Both the position numbers and the translations under genes were made by a program. The notes below the pieces were generated by a model, which did not search any database, had not been told where the DNA came from, and worked only from the letters and a program-made list of their open reading frames with translations. From positions 23,028,863-23,092,862 of the forward strand of contig OZ038462.1 of the NCBI GenBank assembly GCA_964036295.1: a stretch of DNA of 64,000 nucleotides. The letters run 5' to 3'. This DNA comes from Plumapathes pennacea (lineage: Eukaryota > Cnidaria > Anthozoa > Antipatharia > Myriopathidae). Numbering within the stretch: the stretch's first letter is position 1; each line of letters opens with the position of its first letter. Positions 44,881 to 56,041 of this stretch are shown piece by piece.

Positions 44881-45204
44881 CGTGTATTGTGGGTTTTTTA
44901 TTTCTTGTTTTGATTTATTGTCTTTCATCTTTAAAGGCAGCAGTTAAGTTTGCGTCAACTTGTAAAACAGCACCAACTTTAGGTAACAGGGTGCTCTTTT
45001 GTGAATTTTGCAGAGACCGTTGCCGTACCGCGGTGAACGTTTTTGGAGACTCTGTCGGCGTTGGTGTCGTCGCCCATCTGTCGGAAAAGGACTTGGTGTT
45101 CATGGACAACAATAGCTACGAAGACGAAGTCCAACCCTTGAGGGAGTTGCCCAAGTTCAACGATTACCCGGTCCGAGAAGTCGCCTCCCACGTTTAGACA
45201 ATAC

Positions 45205-46780
45205 ATCAAAACCTTCGCTAGACTACCAGGAACATTTCCTGAAAGTTTCATGCGATTCTGAAATTAGGCCGAAGATGGCCATTTTTTGACAAAATGCTAA
45301 GTCCATACTTTTTGCCAAAATTGGCCAATCTTGAGCAAAAATTGAAATGGGACTATAACAAGACTTTTTGCAATACATTTGCCTTATCTATCTTCAGCCG
45401 TTGACGAGATATAGCAACCAAACCTCTAAAATTTAGGCTCCTTTGTTTGAAAAGTGCGACGTGTTATTAGATGATTTTCCCTTATTACTAGCAACCTGCT
45501 GCATAAAATACCACACATAGTATACCAAAACCTTCGCTACACTCCCAAGAACATTTCGTGAAAGTTTCATGCAATTCTGAGATTCGGCCGAAAATGGCCA
45601 TTTTTTGACAACATACTCAGGCATTTGTCCATGCTTTTTGCCAAAAATGGTCAATTTTGAGCAAAAATTGAAATCTTCTTGAAGCTTTCAGAAAACCTTT
45701 CTGGGACGATAACGAGACTTTTTTCAATATATTTGCCTTATCTATCTTCAGCCGTTGACGAGATATAGCAGGAAAAACTTTAATAAAATTAGGCTCCTTT
45801 GTTGAAAAGTGCGATGTGTTAATCGATGACTTGCTCTTATTGCTAACGGCCTGCTGCATAAAATATCACACATAGCGGTAAATCTAAACCTTTGCTAGAC
45901 TCCCAGGAACGTTTCCTGAAAGTTTCATGCGATTCTCAGATTAGGCCAAAAATGGCCTTTTTTGACAAAATGCTCAGCCTGAGTCCATGCTTTTTGCCAA
46001 AAATGGTCGGTTTTTAGCAAAAATTGAAATCCGCTCTTGAACTTTCAGGAAACCTTCCTGGGACTATAACGAGACTTTTTGCAATATTCATTTTGCCTTC
46101 ATCCGTTGACGAGGTATAGCAGCAAAACCCCTAAAAACTTTAGTAAAATTAGACTTCTTTGTTTGAAAAGCGCGATGTGTCAATCAATGATTTGCTCTTA
46201 AATTACTATAGAACAGCTGCTTAAAACATCACACTTAGTATATCAAAACCTTCATTCGACTCCCAGGAACATTTCCTGAAAGTTTCATGCGATTCTGAAT
46301 TCGACCGAAATGGTCATTTTTTTTGCCAAAATGGTCGATTTTGAGCAAAAAGTGTAATCTTTTGAAACTATCGGGAAACCGTCCTGGGATTAAAATGAGA
46401 CTAATTGCAATTCATTTACCTTGTCTGTCTTCAGCCGTTGACGAGATATAGCAGCAAAAGCCTCTAAAAACTTCAGTAAAATTGGGCTTCTTTGTTTGAA
46501 AAGTGCGATGTGTCAATCGATTATTTGCTCTTATTACTAGCGACCTGCTGCATAAAATGTCACAATTGGTATCATATCAAAACCTTTGATAGACTCCCAG
46601 GCAAAGTTTCCTTAATGTTTCATGCAAATCTCAGATTAGGCTGAAAATGGCCATTTTTTTTTAACAAAATGCTAAGGGTATAGTCCATGCTTTTTGCGAA
46701 AAAATGGCCGATTATGAGCAAAAAGTTTAAATATCGTGAAACTTTCAGGAAACCTTCCTGGGGCAATGACGAGACTTTTA
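45205..46780. repeat. Diverged tandem array, ~320-360 bp unit, about 4.6 copies
   Basis: The unit start (AAAACCTTCGCTAGACTCCCAGGAAC) recurs at about 45208, 45525, 45882, 46240 and 46574. Every unit contains TGAAAGTTTCATGC, ATGGCCATTTTTTGAC, TTGAGCAAAAA, TTCAGCCGTTGACGAGATATAGC and a CCTGCTGCATAAAAT-like segment. It begins just after the stop codon of the SLC1 pseudogene. Confidence 0.9.
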
Positions 46781-46945
46781 CAGGGATGCGAGTGCAGGAG
46801 TGCGAGTAGGAATGGGAGTGGTATACATACAGGGATGTGAGTGCAGGAGTGGGTATGATCGGGTACGTACAGGATGTGAGTTCGGTAGTGGGAGTGGGAG
46901 TGGGGGCTTTATATTTACAGGGATGTGAGTTCAGAAGCAGGATGG
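46780..46945. repeat. GGGATGTGAGTGCAGGAGTG minisatellite
   Basis: Three to four degenerate copies of ACAGGGATGTGAGTGCAGGAGTGGGA with ATACAT/TATTTAC linkers. Confidence 0.7.
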
Positions 46946-46972
46946 TAGTAATTTTGAATAAACGCATACAGA

Positions 46973-47646
46973 ACATCGCCAGAAATTCCGGACATTTTGC
47001 GTCCACGATTGCTTCTGGTCTTTCCCAGCGGCGTGCGGTACGAGCATGCGCCATTCATACATTCAACATTGTTACGTATTTTGCCTCAGCGGGGTGGGGG
47101 AGGGATGGGTTTCTCCGGTTCAATAAGAGACTGCTACGTTTAAGAGATGTGCCGCTGACCGACCCAGTTGAAATTAGCTTTCGTTTGATGCAATTTTCAT
47201 GCGATTCGGAGCTTCCTAGCCCAAAATATCAACATCCGAAATCAGCGTATTTCACGGGAGGCATTCGCCACGGCTGGCTGTGAACTGCAAATTCACAGTT
47301 GTACCCAAGGTTCTTGTATTAAATGCAGCTTAAAAAGTGACAGTAGCCGGTTTTGAGCGTATTCTGCTATCAATCCCTTCTTACGTCGGCCGAAATTTTA
47401 AATTCAAAAAAGTACACATCGAATTTTACCGGAGATAAATATTTTTTGTACTGTTGTGTTCAGGAAGCTTTCCTCTTCCGAATGCTGCCCAAACATTTTT
47501 ACGAACGTGCTTCAGTTAAGGGAAAAGCGCAATTTATTATCAGATCCCATACATTTCTTTGTTATCGGCTTGAGCGGCTCTCAGCGTGAAACCTGATGCC
47601 TTTTCCAAGATGGCGCAACCGGATGTCTGAAATTTCTGGCGATGAA
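46973..47646. mobile_element. ~670-bp TIR element, CATCGCCAGAAATTCCGGACA ends
   Basis: The left end is CATCGCCAGAAATTCCGGAC and the right end GGATGTCTGAAATTTCTGGCGATG, imperfectly inverted. No coding capacity recognised in the interior. Confidence 0.65.
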
Positions 47647-47681
47647 GATAATACATGGGCGCACGAGTGAGCGAAGCGATA

Positions 47682-47827
47682 AAATCTGGTGTGATACAAA
47701 GATTTCTGCCACTAAGAAATGCAAATTACTGCTTGGCTGATATCAATATACGTAAAGATATCATAATTTTACGTGTGTTCAGATGCGACATTTCTCGGTG
47801 GCGGAAATCTCTGTATCACACCAGAGC
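47682..47827. repeat. Stem-loop MITE, TCTGGTGTGATACA arms
   Basis: TCTGGTGTGATACAAAGATTTC (left) and GAAATCTCTGTATCACACCAGA (right) are inverted. Inner arms are CTGCCACTAAGAAATG/CATTTCTCGGTGGCGG. Confidence 0.75.
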
Positions 47828-50714
47828 TTATGTAATAAAAATAGCCGCTCGAGGTAACTTCAAAATTTTATTATATCTCCCACAAAATACAAGTATTTTA
47901 ACAAAATCCTCGGTTCAAAAACTATAAAGCGAACATGAACATGTTAAAACAACATATTTATTGCAGATACCCAGTAAAACTGCGCAACAAAACGCGAAAA
48001 CCTACGTGTGCAGGTTAAACGAACGGCACTAGCCAAAAAAGAAGCAACAAAGATGCCCATTTTTTTCTTCTCGTGCGAATGTTATCCCTGTGTTGTGCCC
48101 GTGATTCCGCCCTTTTCTTGTTTCACTCCCAAGAGTGATTAAGTTCAATTTATCTTTCTCGCCAGAATATATCATATAAGCTTCATATAGTACGGAGAAC
48201 TTACTATAACCTGATAACTCAACTTAGTACAGGCTTTTCCTCCAAAGTGGCCAATTTTGAACTGAAAATCTCAACAAATAAAAAAAAACAAACAAAAAAA
48301 AAACAAAACAAAACAAAACAACAAAACAACAAAAAAAACAACAAAAAAACACGCACACACACCTTTAAATTCGTTCTTGCTTCCTAACGCAAGTCGCGTT
48401 ACATTTGCGGGATAACAGCGATTCCGCTTCTTTCTGATCTTGGGACGGATTCCAGTAGGGGCCTCCTGATTCCAATGGTCCACTGCATATACATGTAGCA
48501 GTCCCGAAAACACGAGGGCTTGTCTGGCCGACACGTCCGACTAGGAATTTGTAAGTCGGACCCGTTTCAGAGCCGCATCCGACACTGAACGCATCGATAC
48601 TGTAACCCCGCTCCACAAGTTCTGTAGCCTGCGAGTAGGCCCTCTTAGCGTGAAATGGGACGCAGGGGAGGGGGAGGGGGAGAAGGGGCACTCATTTCAT
48701 TTTACAAGTTCTGCTGCCAAGGCGCCACGCAGAAACAGCCCACCTGGAAACCGAGTTTAATTAAGACCACTTCTTAGGAGTTTTCTAGTTTCATCGTATC
48801 TCAATTACTAGCTTTCCATGAAACTCTTGTTCTTTTGAAGGTTATTGTTCGCGGCTGCGGCGAGCTTAAAATTGCAAATTCTTCTTTTTCATTTTCCGTT
48901 TTATTTTCTAGGTCGAGAATCAGCACACGGTGATTGGTCCACATTGTCAAATAACATGCGATGACGTAAGTGACTTTGCGAACAACTTGAGATGTGGGCT
49001 ATCGAATTGTTCGTTACGTGTAAAAGTTAACTGCATCCCATCCAAACTCAGCACATTTTGGCTCTGTGGAACATGCACGGATGAAGTGGATTTTAGGGAA
49101 TGATTTGGGCTTGCGTCCTAAGTTCATCGCGAGAATTTGATGGATTCCGAATCGTCGGACTATTTTGATGGATACCGCTACGGGATTGCAAATAACTCTG
49201 TCGTCGCCAATTATTTAGTCTCGACGAATCTTTCTGTGGCGACACGAAATACTTCTGGGAAGATACTAGGCCGAAAACAAAAACCAAAGCTACTTTGAGC
49301 TTTATATAGCCGTAAAACAATGTCGATTTATGCTTTACACTGTACATGACATCTGTTGCCTCATAAAATGCTTCTGCTTATCGTACATTGCCTGTTGAAA
49401 TGTTTCTTCCATTCGATCATGTAGCCTTTGTTTCGCAGTGGTCATTGTATACTAAAAATGAAAAATACACCGAAATAGTCCTGAACACACTGTGAACAAA
49501 ACAGCAATAATATTGTAAACAAGTATCGTGTTACATTCCTCGCTTTCAATTTTATATTTGTTACAGAACACGAATACTCGAAAGCCTGATAGAAGAAACA
49601 CATTCAGTTAAAAAAAAGAAAAAGATAAGTATTGAAGCGAAGGCTCGATTAATCGTGGCCTCTGATTAGGAATAAGTGTTCGAAGTCAAACTGTCAAAAT
49701 CGATTGTGCATCAAAAATAAGTTACGCATTACTCTTTTCTTGCTGGTTGACCGGCCCTTTTGCTCCTAAGCTCAAAATGCAGAGTCGCTCAACCTTTAAG
49801 AAGCAAGTGTATAAGTGTTGTAATGACAATTTATAGTTTATTCAGGTTTCATTTTAGCAAGGTGTCAAAAGACAAGTTCTCTATACTGTGTGATATTTTT
49901 CTGGTGAGAAACTAAAGTCTCTCTTGGGAGTTTCGCTCTTCTCCCTACTTTCCATTTCAGTTTATTCTGGTCTCGACCCAACTTACGCCGCGAGCTCACT
50001 GGCAACGCCAGTCTAGTTATCACTGAAATATGTTGATTATTTTATAGCGGTCTTTACCAATACCAAGCATGGCTATTTCCAAAACAATAACAAGCTTTTA
50101 CTTCGTCCGTATTCTGTTGAAACTTGTAAAGATCTTCTTTGCTCACTTGTTAGGATTTTAGGAGTACTTTAAGGGGATTCTTACTGAACTACAAAATATA
50201 CCGAATTCTACTCAATGCCGCACAGGGAAAAGGGCGTCAGTCAGAAACAGAACGAGCCACGAGGTTGAATTGAGGATAGACAGTGAAGACGGACAATCGA
50301 CAGTAGACACACGTCAAGTAAAAACGCGCTCATACGGATTTGAACCGATGTGCGGCTACGTTCCAGTGTGAACTGCCAAAGATAAGAACACAGCGACATA
50401 AACACAACGACATAAGCAAAAGATCGATCTTTTCTTTATGTCGTTATGTCGCCAGTGAGTATTACCTAACTTTTTTCGTAAGAAAGTTCGTACGAACAAA
50501 AAGTTACGATCAACGCGAGTAAGAAAGTTCGTATTTGCAATTCACCAAACTTGCATACGGAGTTTGCAGAGATACGATTGGTAAAGTGGTAAGAATTCAA
50601 TAAACCAATCGCTGCGAAGTTTACCTTTCACACAAAACGTGGCTACAATGCTTTCGAACTGACAAGAATGAATGAAGAATGTTCCAAAACTGCATTTAGC
50701 CTGTGACATAATAC

Positions 50715-50934
50715 GATTTATTATATACATACTGAGACATACTCACGAAAAAGCCATATCGTAAAATTTCGTACGCAAATGAGTTCTAGCCAATGAGAGG
50801 CCGCGAACGACGCTTTTCACACGTGAAAAAAATCGTTCGTCCAATCACAAGCTGCGAACGACGATTTTTCACTACTTTTAAAGGGTTTCCCGGTCCCATC
50901 ATAAATGTCTCAGTATGTATATAATAAACAGAAA
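50715..50934. mobile_element. ~220-bp MITE, ATTTATTATATACATACTGAGACAT ends
   Basis: The left end is TTATTATATACATACTGAGA and the right end TCTCAGTATGTATATAATAA, about 23 bp perfectly inverted. The interior has GCGAACGACG repeats (CGAACGACGCTTTTCAC and CGAACGACGATTTTTCAC). Confidence 0.75.
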
Positions 50935-50954
50935 ACATCATGGAAAGTGCTTTG

Positions 50955-51080
50955 TACAGTTTTTATTCACTCGTTGTTTCGTATCATAAAACTCACTCGC
51001 TCGCAAAGCCTCGCTCGTTCGTTTTATGATACTTCACAACTCGTGAATAAAAACCGTACGCGCGCACTTTCCATGAAGTA
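50955..51080. repeat. Palindromic element, GTACAGTTTTTATTCAC arms
   Basis: GTACAGTTTTTATTCACTCG and CGTGAATAAAAACCGTAC are inverted. Inner arms are GTATCATAAAACTCACTCGC/GTTCGTTTTATGATAC. Confidence 0.7.
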
Positions 51081-52256
51081 ATCTCTATATACGAAACAAC
51101 TCGGGTAAAGCGGCAAGCCGGATTCGCTTTATATAAAACAGAACAAAAATATCGAGTCATCGTATGAATGAAGGAGACAAAAATAATATATATGGAGAAA
51201 ATGGTCGTACTACCTACAGTTTTTCGCGTATTTCGTGATAAAAACCACCATACACCATGTGACGGCAACACCTGCTGCTAGTTTTTAAGACTTCTGCACA
51301 CAGGCTATAAATTTACACGGTGCGAAGTTTGGTTTCGACTGTGACAAACCACCGGTGTTCCTAAATTGATGTTCAAAAGACGACAGGTTGTATTCCTGAA
51401 ATGGTCGTGCTTTCAATTTAACACCACGTGGTATATGGCCGCTTTTAAACTTGTTGACAGAGGGGTCATAGATAATCTATTCAATCCCGCGCTAAAAAAG
51501 CTAACGACTTCCTCTAAAAAAAAAAAAGAAAAAAAAAAGCGAATATTAAATACGCCATCCAGGATTGCCTCTACATCCTCTAAAAATCACGCATAAGGAA
51601 CCGAGCACATCCGATCCAGTTATGCTTATGTATATTATGTCGCCACTGTCGCTCTCTTGTGCTTGTGCTTGTGCTTATGCGCTATTGAAAACCAGCCTTA
51701 AACACTTCAGCTGGAAAGCTTCTACTTCCCGAACTGTCAATTTCGGTAGGATATTATTGAAGTGTGTAAACATCTCTATTTATGTCCGGCGTCGTAGAGT
51801 GGAGGTCGAGTTGTGATCTGACTTGAGCTGGACGTGACACAGTTGTAGTTTGGGTTAGTGTGAATTGAAATCCTCCCCGTACTAAACGTCTGTAATACAC
51901 GTTTTTGACGGCCCGGAAATATGATGCGATGGAAATTGATTAAGAAATTAGATAAAGAGATATATGACATTTACAACCATTTTCTATAGAACATCAATTA
52001 TTGCCATCTTCGTTAATTAATTTATCCTTTCTTTTTCATACAAATTTTTTTATGACCAATGATCAGTGTGTGTATTAATGAACTTGAACTTGGAATGATA
52101 TGTGCTAAAGTTGATTCAAATATCTGTTCGAATGGAATCGCAATTATCACCATTAGCAACAATGACCGGGTGGCCGCCTTTCCCGACAGCTGCAATTCTC
52201 AAAAACTGCTATTTGTAGAAATAGTACCCGTGCTTGACGGTGCGTCGAGAAACCGA

Positions 52257-53258
52257 ATGATGGTTTTGAGCAACAACTCACTCAACTCCTCTGTTAATGG
52301 AACTGACGCACCGCTAGACAAAGAGGGATCAGAATGGGAAGAGGGAGCGGATTCTCAGGTTGAGTGGGATATAGTTGTGTTTATCGTGGTAGCGCTCCTG
52401 ATTGTCGTGACGAACATGTTTGTTGTCCTGCTTATAACACGCAAGAGCGCGCTAAGAACTGCCAGCAACCTTATCTTCGTAAGTTTAGCCGTTTCTGATC
52501 TTTTGATGGGTGCGCTCGGTGTTCCACTTGTGTATGCCGGTACTCTTCTTAGTTTCCGTTTTCCTGAAGTGTACGAGTCTTCCAGTATCTTAATACAATT
52601 CATCTCGTTTTCAACCATGGCTCATATCTTGTTGCACACATGTGATCGTTATGTGTACATTCTTCATGCTCTGCGCTACGAACAGCTCGTGACTCCCCGA
52701 CGAGTCTACATCCTCCTGGCAATAACATGGATAACCACCTTGTTTGCGAGCTTCATTAGGCTCGTCTGGGTAATTAGGGATTATTTGGTCCATGACGAAG
52801 ATGTGGAGGCGGCGGAAGAGATGTTCCTGAAAGCCGAACACCTCTACAAGATCTGCTCCTTCGTTCTCTTTTTCTGCCTACCCCTGGCTGTCATGACATC
52901 AATGGACATTCATATGCTGTGTATAGTGCACAGACAAATCAAAATGATTTCACAGCAAAACCTTCCCAGCAAGTTACGCAAACAGAGCACCAAGCTTCTG
53001 GTCGGACGCAAGCGAAAGGCGGTCCTGACTTGTATCATCATCCTCATTGTGTACGTATTCTGTTGGCTTCCATATTTTGTGCTTCATTGGGTAGAGAGTG
53101 ATTTTCCACCGTGGCTGGTTTGGGTCATTTACTACATCAGGTTTATGTCATCGGTGTGCAATCCGTGGCTATACACACTGCGAAAACCAGACCTGAGAAA
53201 GGCGGCCCTTCGTTGGAAGCGAAAGATGTTTTCCTGTCTCAGGAATCGTCATCAGTGA
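52257..53258 (+). CDS. Class A (rhodopsin-like) GPCR 2, intronless, 333 residues
   Basis: Paralogue of GPCR 1. The start at 52257 (MMVLSNNS) is chosen because it is the position conserved in copy 1; the frame is open further upstream to 52059 but that extension is not conserved. It retains N1.50, D2.50, DRY, CWLP and NPWLY, and an acidic ECL2 without Cys. Differences from copy 1: three residues fewer in the N-terminus (EWEEGADSQ), scattered substitutions, and a C-terminal truncation. An AGA codon of copy 1 is TGA here (53256-53258), removing 27 tail residues, although the downstream DNA is still homologous. The membrane domain is intact, so it probably encodes a functional receptor with altered tail regulation. 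Ligand unknown. Confidence 0.88.
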   Translation: MMVLSNNSLNSSVNGTDAPLDKEGSEWEEGADSQVEWDIVVFIVVALLIVVTNMFVVLLITRKSALRTASNLIFVSLAVSDLLMGALGVPLVYAGTLLSFRFPEVYESSSILIQFISFSTMAHILLHTCDRYVYILHALRYEQLVTPRRVYILLAITWITTLFASFIRLVWVIRDYLVHDEDVEAAEEMFLKAEHLYKICSFVLFFCLPLAVMTSMDIHMLCIVHRQIKMISQQNLPSKLRKQSTKLLVGRKRKAVLTCIIILIVYVFCWLPYFVLHWVESDFPPWLVWVIYYIRFMSSVCNPWLYTLRKPDLRKAALRWKRKMFSCLRNRHQ

Positions 53259-54813
53259 AGAGAGCAGAGCCGAACAAGGAACTCGACTAACTGTGAAAAA
53301 TAGACTTACTGACAAAACCATCCGTGTCTAACATAGCCAGTATAACCACAAAAACAGCAACCAACAACATTATAAAAAAAAAAAAACAAAAAAAAAACAA
53401 GAAAACAAGCCAAAGTTTAAAAGTCAATTTGTTTAGACGAACTCGTGCAGACATAATCACTTGTTCCCGAATGTATTTATGCATATGTGTATGGATAATG
53501 TATGTATATAGAAAGTTACGAGAAACGTAAAAAGATCGTCAATTTTTGTTAATGAAGGTGCATAGTTTACATGATACAATAGTGTACATAATAGAAAAGG
53601 TAGAATGGAAATTATACACAAAAATCCAATCAGAACCGGTCAGTTACCGAAAGCGGTAAAGATATCCAGGAAAATTTTTGAGGATCGGTTATGTTTGCCG
53701 TCCCACCCAGTGCGAAGTAACTATGTTTTTCCTTATTCAAAGGTATAAATACATATGCTAATGTATAGCGCGCAACTGAGTGAGTTGGACCACCAGCAAC
53801 TGTTTTATTGTCCTTTCCGTTTAAAATAAAAATATCAATGGAAAAAGTCATAAACACGACCTGTAAAACAGCACTTAAGGTGGCTCCATAGGGTTTTTCC
53901 CTGCACTTGCTTGTATTTAGTTTATGACACCAGAACCGTCATATTTTCATTTTATTATATTCTTTCTTGATCAAATTTGCAGGGTAGATGTTTCGAAAGG
54001 TCTGTTGCGTATACGTCTTACTTTGCCACTCTAGTGTGGTTACTATGGAAACAATATGTCCTTGAAATAAAAGTCTTCTACCGGCTCATTTTCAAACTTT
54101 CTGCTCTATTTTCTGGAGTTTTCTTCGGTGAATTTTCTGAAACTTTCAGTATGTTTAGAAATTTGTATAAGGTAAACATAACCGTGAAAAAAAGCTGGGG
54201 TTAGAGGAGCGGATTTCGAGCTAATTAGCAATTTATGTTTTTTGCAAATAAAAAAAATTCTGCTCCATAAATTTCCATTAAAATCAAATATTACAAAACC
54301 GGATATAATCTTCGTTTGCCTGCAAAATTTAAAACAGATTCACCGAAGGAAACTCGAGAAAAATGCAGAGAAAAACTTGATATTTACGTGCATATTGCGC
54401 CATCAAACGCAAAATAATGACTCGACAAGATCGACAAGTGCGTATGCGTTAGCCGTAATTGTAAGCACGAGGAGAAAGCGGCGATCGCACGCCAGCAAGT
54501 ACAGCAAGTTTTCTTGGTGCGAAGCTAAAAAGAAACACCATGCAATTCCTGAATTTCTGTCTTGAGAAGCTCGTACTGGATATGTCAGCCACAAATTATG
54601 CTGTGCGAAGTACTGTTGGCGAAGTCTCGAACAATTTGAGGGTGATAGCTGTTCAACAACTCAATCCTTTTCAATACAAAGCCGTGAAGACGGTTCGAAA
54701 GTCGTCAGTTCAAGCCGTCGTATGCTAGTCCACTAGCTCCCAACAAGTTTGTTGGCAGTTGTGTCCCATCAAGTTCATTCATACTTATTCAGTACAGTTC
54801 GTGAATATTTAGT

Positions 54814-56041
54814 GGCCCAAGCTGATTGACTGTGTGACGTCACGGTCGGGTTTTATAAGCAAATGTATGGGAGATTTTAGTCGATCGATAACTCGAAAAA
54901 TATTGCGATCTGGCATCCAAAATAGAGACAATCCTCGATTCTTCTGTATTAACCTTTGTGTATCGCATGAAGAACTATGACAATTAGGCTTTGAAAACAT
55001 CTCGGAAACAGCTCGGAAACATCTCAAAACGTCAACAAAAACATTTCTCGGCTAGGTGAAAAGCCGGCATCGCTCCTATTGGCCTGCGCGAGACAATGGC
55101 TGTGACAATAATCCTCCCCTGGAGCCCGGGGTTCGTTTCAAAATCCGACTACAAATGTAGCCTTGCCCCTCCCCGGTGTCGCGGTAAATTGTATTAGCAT
55201 GCGAAAGAAGAAGCGAATTAGAGCTCGGCATGAAATTCAAACGCCATTTCCGTGGACCAAGAGTGGGTCACACGGCTTGTCAGAAACCATTTTGACCACA
55301 GGCGGCCCAAGCTGATTGACTGTGTGACGTCACGGTCGGGTTTTATAAGCAAATGTATGGGAGATTTTAGTCGATCGATAACTCGAAAAATATTGCGAGA
55401 ATAAAGCTTAGACTTGCTAACCTTGTTGTTGTGGTGGTTTTCTTGCTGCTGTAGCGATTTCAGCGTGTTTCGCTGAATTTTTCCTCTCTAACAGAAAGAA
55501 TTTCACAACAACAAGGTTAGCAAGTCTAAGCTTTATTCTCGCAATATTTTTCGAGTTATCGATCGACTAAAATCTCCCATACATTTGCTTATAAAACCCG
55601 ACCGTGACGTCACACAGTCAATCAGCTTGGGCCGCCTGTGTTTTGACGGCCGATTTCGGCAATTTCTTCGGACTCAACTGGCGTTTTCGAAGTGTTTTTG
55701 CGACAGTCTTATGGGAAAAGGATTCAATTCGATATATGTCTGGGTTTTGTGGCCATACGGAGGTTGAAAGGCCGCATTTGAGAGACTTTTCTGGAGCCAT
55801 TTTGGATGCCAGATCGACGGAGTTGCCAGCCTTGAAATTCTTTCTGTTAGAGAGGAAAAATTCAGCGAAACACGCTGAAATCGCTACAGCAGCAAGAAAA
55901 CCACCACAACAACAAGGTTAGCAAGTCTAAGCTTTATTCTCGCAATATTTTTCGAGTTATCGATCGACTAAATCTCCCATACATTTGCTTATAAAACCCG
56001 ACCGTGACGTCACACAGTCAATCAGCTTGGGCCGCCTGTGA
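54814..56041. mobile_element. Complex of 'GGCCCAAGCTGATTGACTGTG' MITE copies
   Basis: Four arms of the same ~100-200-bp sequence: direct at 54814-54914 and 55305-55504, inverted at 55505-55632 and 55828-56034. The outer pair also shares GATCTGGCATCCAAAAT (54909) with its inverted form ATTTTGGATGCCAGATC (55799). This shows that a younger palindromic copy (55297-55640) inserted into an older one. Confidence 0.7.
55297..55640. mobile_element. 344-bp palindromic MITE, CACAGGCGG ends, 7-bp target duplication
   Basis: Starts CACAGGCGGCCCAAGC and ends GCTTGGGCCGCCTGTG. It is flanked by TTTTGAC at 55290-55296 and 55641-55647. Arms of about 135 bp or more are inverted around the GAATTTTTCCTCTCTAACAG core. 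Same ends as 20139-20411. Confidence 0.8.

Larger units (their letters stand above)
40587..45197 (+). pseudogene. SLC1-family transporter paralogue, decayed
   Basis: Exon remnants matching the 21103-30689 gene: exon 1 40587-41062, exon 3 41755-42083, exon 4 42341-42576, exon 5 43888-44067, exon 6 44553-44687, exon 7 45014-45197 (TAG). Lesions: no recognisable exon 2, so exon 1 (phase 2) cannot join exon 3 (phase 0) in frame; a 2-bp excess in exon 4 (CCCCTT GTCAG TAT) shifts the frame to a TAG; a 15-bp deletion in exon 5 removes GTALY from [10 protein letters not shown], destroying the Na+/substrate-binding motif; the exon 6 acceptor reads GG instead of AG. Exons 1, 3 and 7 remain open and well conserved (GELFMNALKFLILPLIVASL; DRCRT at TM8), so decay is fairly recent. 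Confidence 0.88.
47828..51159. other. Gene-poor stretch between tandem array and GPCR 2 segment
   Basis: It contains an A-rich CAAAAAAC tract (48278-48350), two 'TTTCACTCC' repeats (about 48122-48245 and 49755-49935), a TIR MITE (50715-50934) and a palindrome (50955-51075). A minus-strand open frame at 48365-48691 (108 codons) shows no family I recognise; its upstream half is GGGGAG low complexity. No other gene is supportable. Confidence 0.55.

Noticed and set aside
48365-48691. Minus-strand open frame of 108 codons
   Set aside because: No family recognised, no conserved motif, start in GGGGAG low complexity. Left as unassigned sequence.
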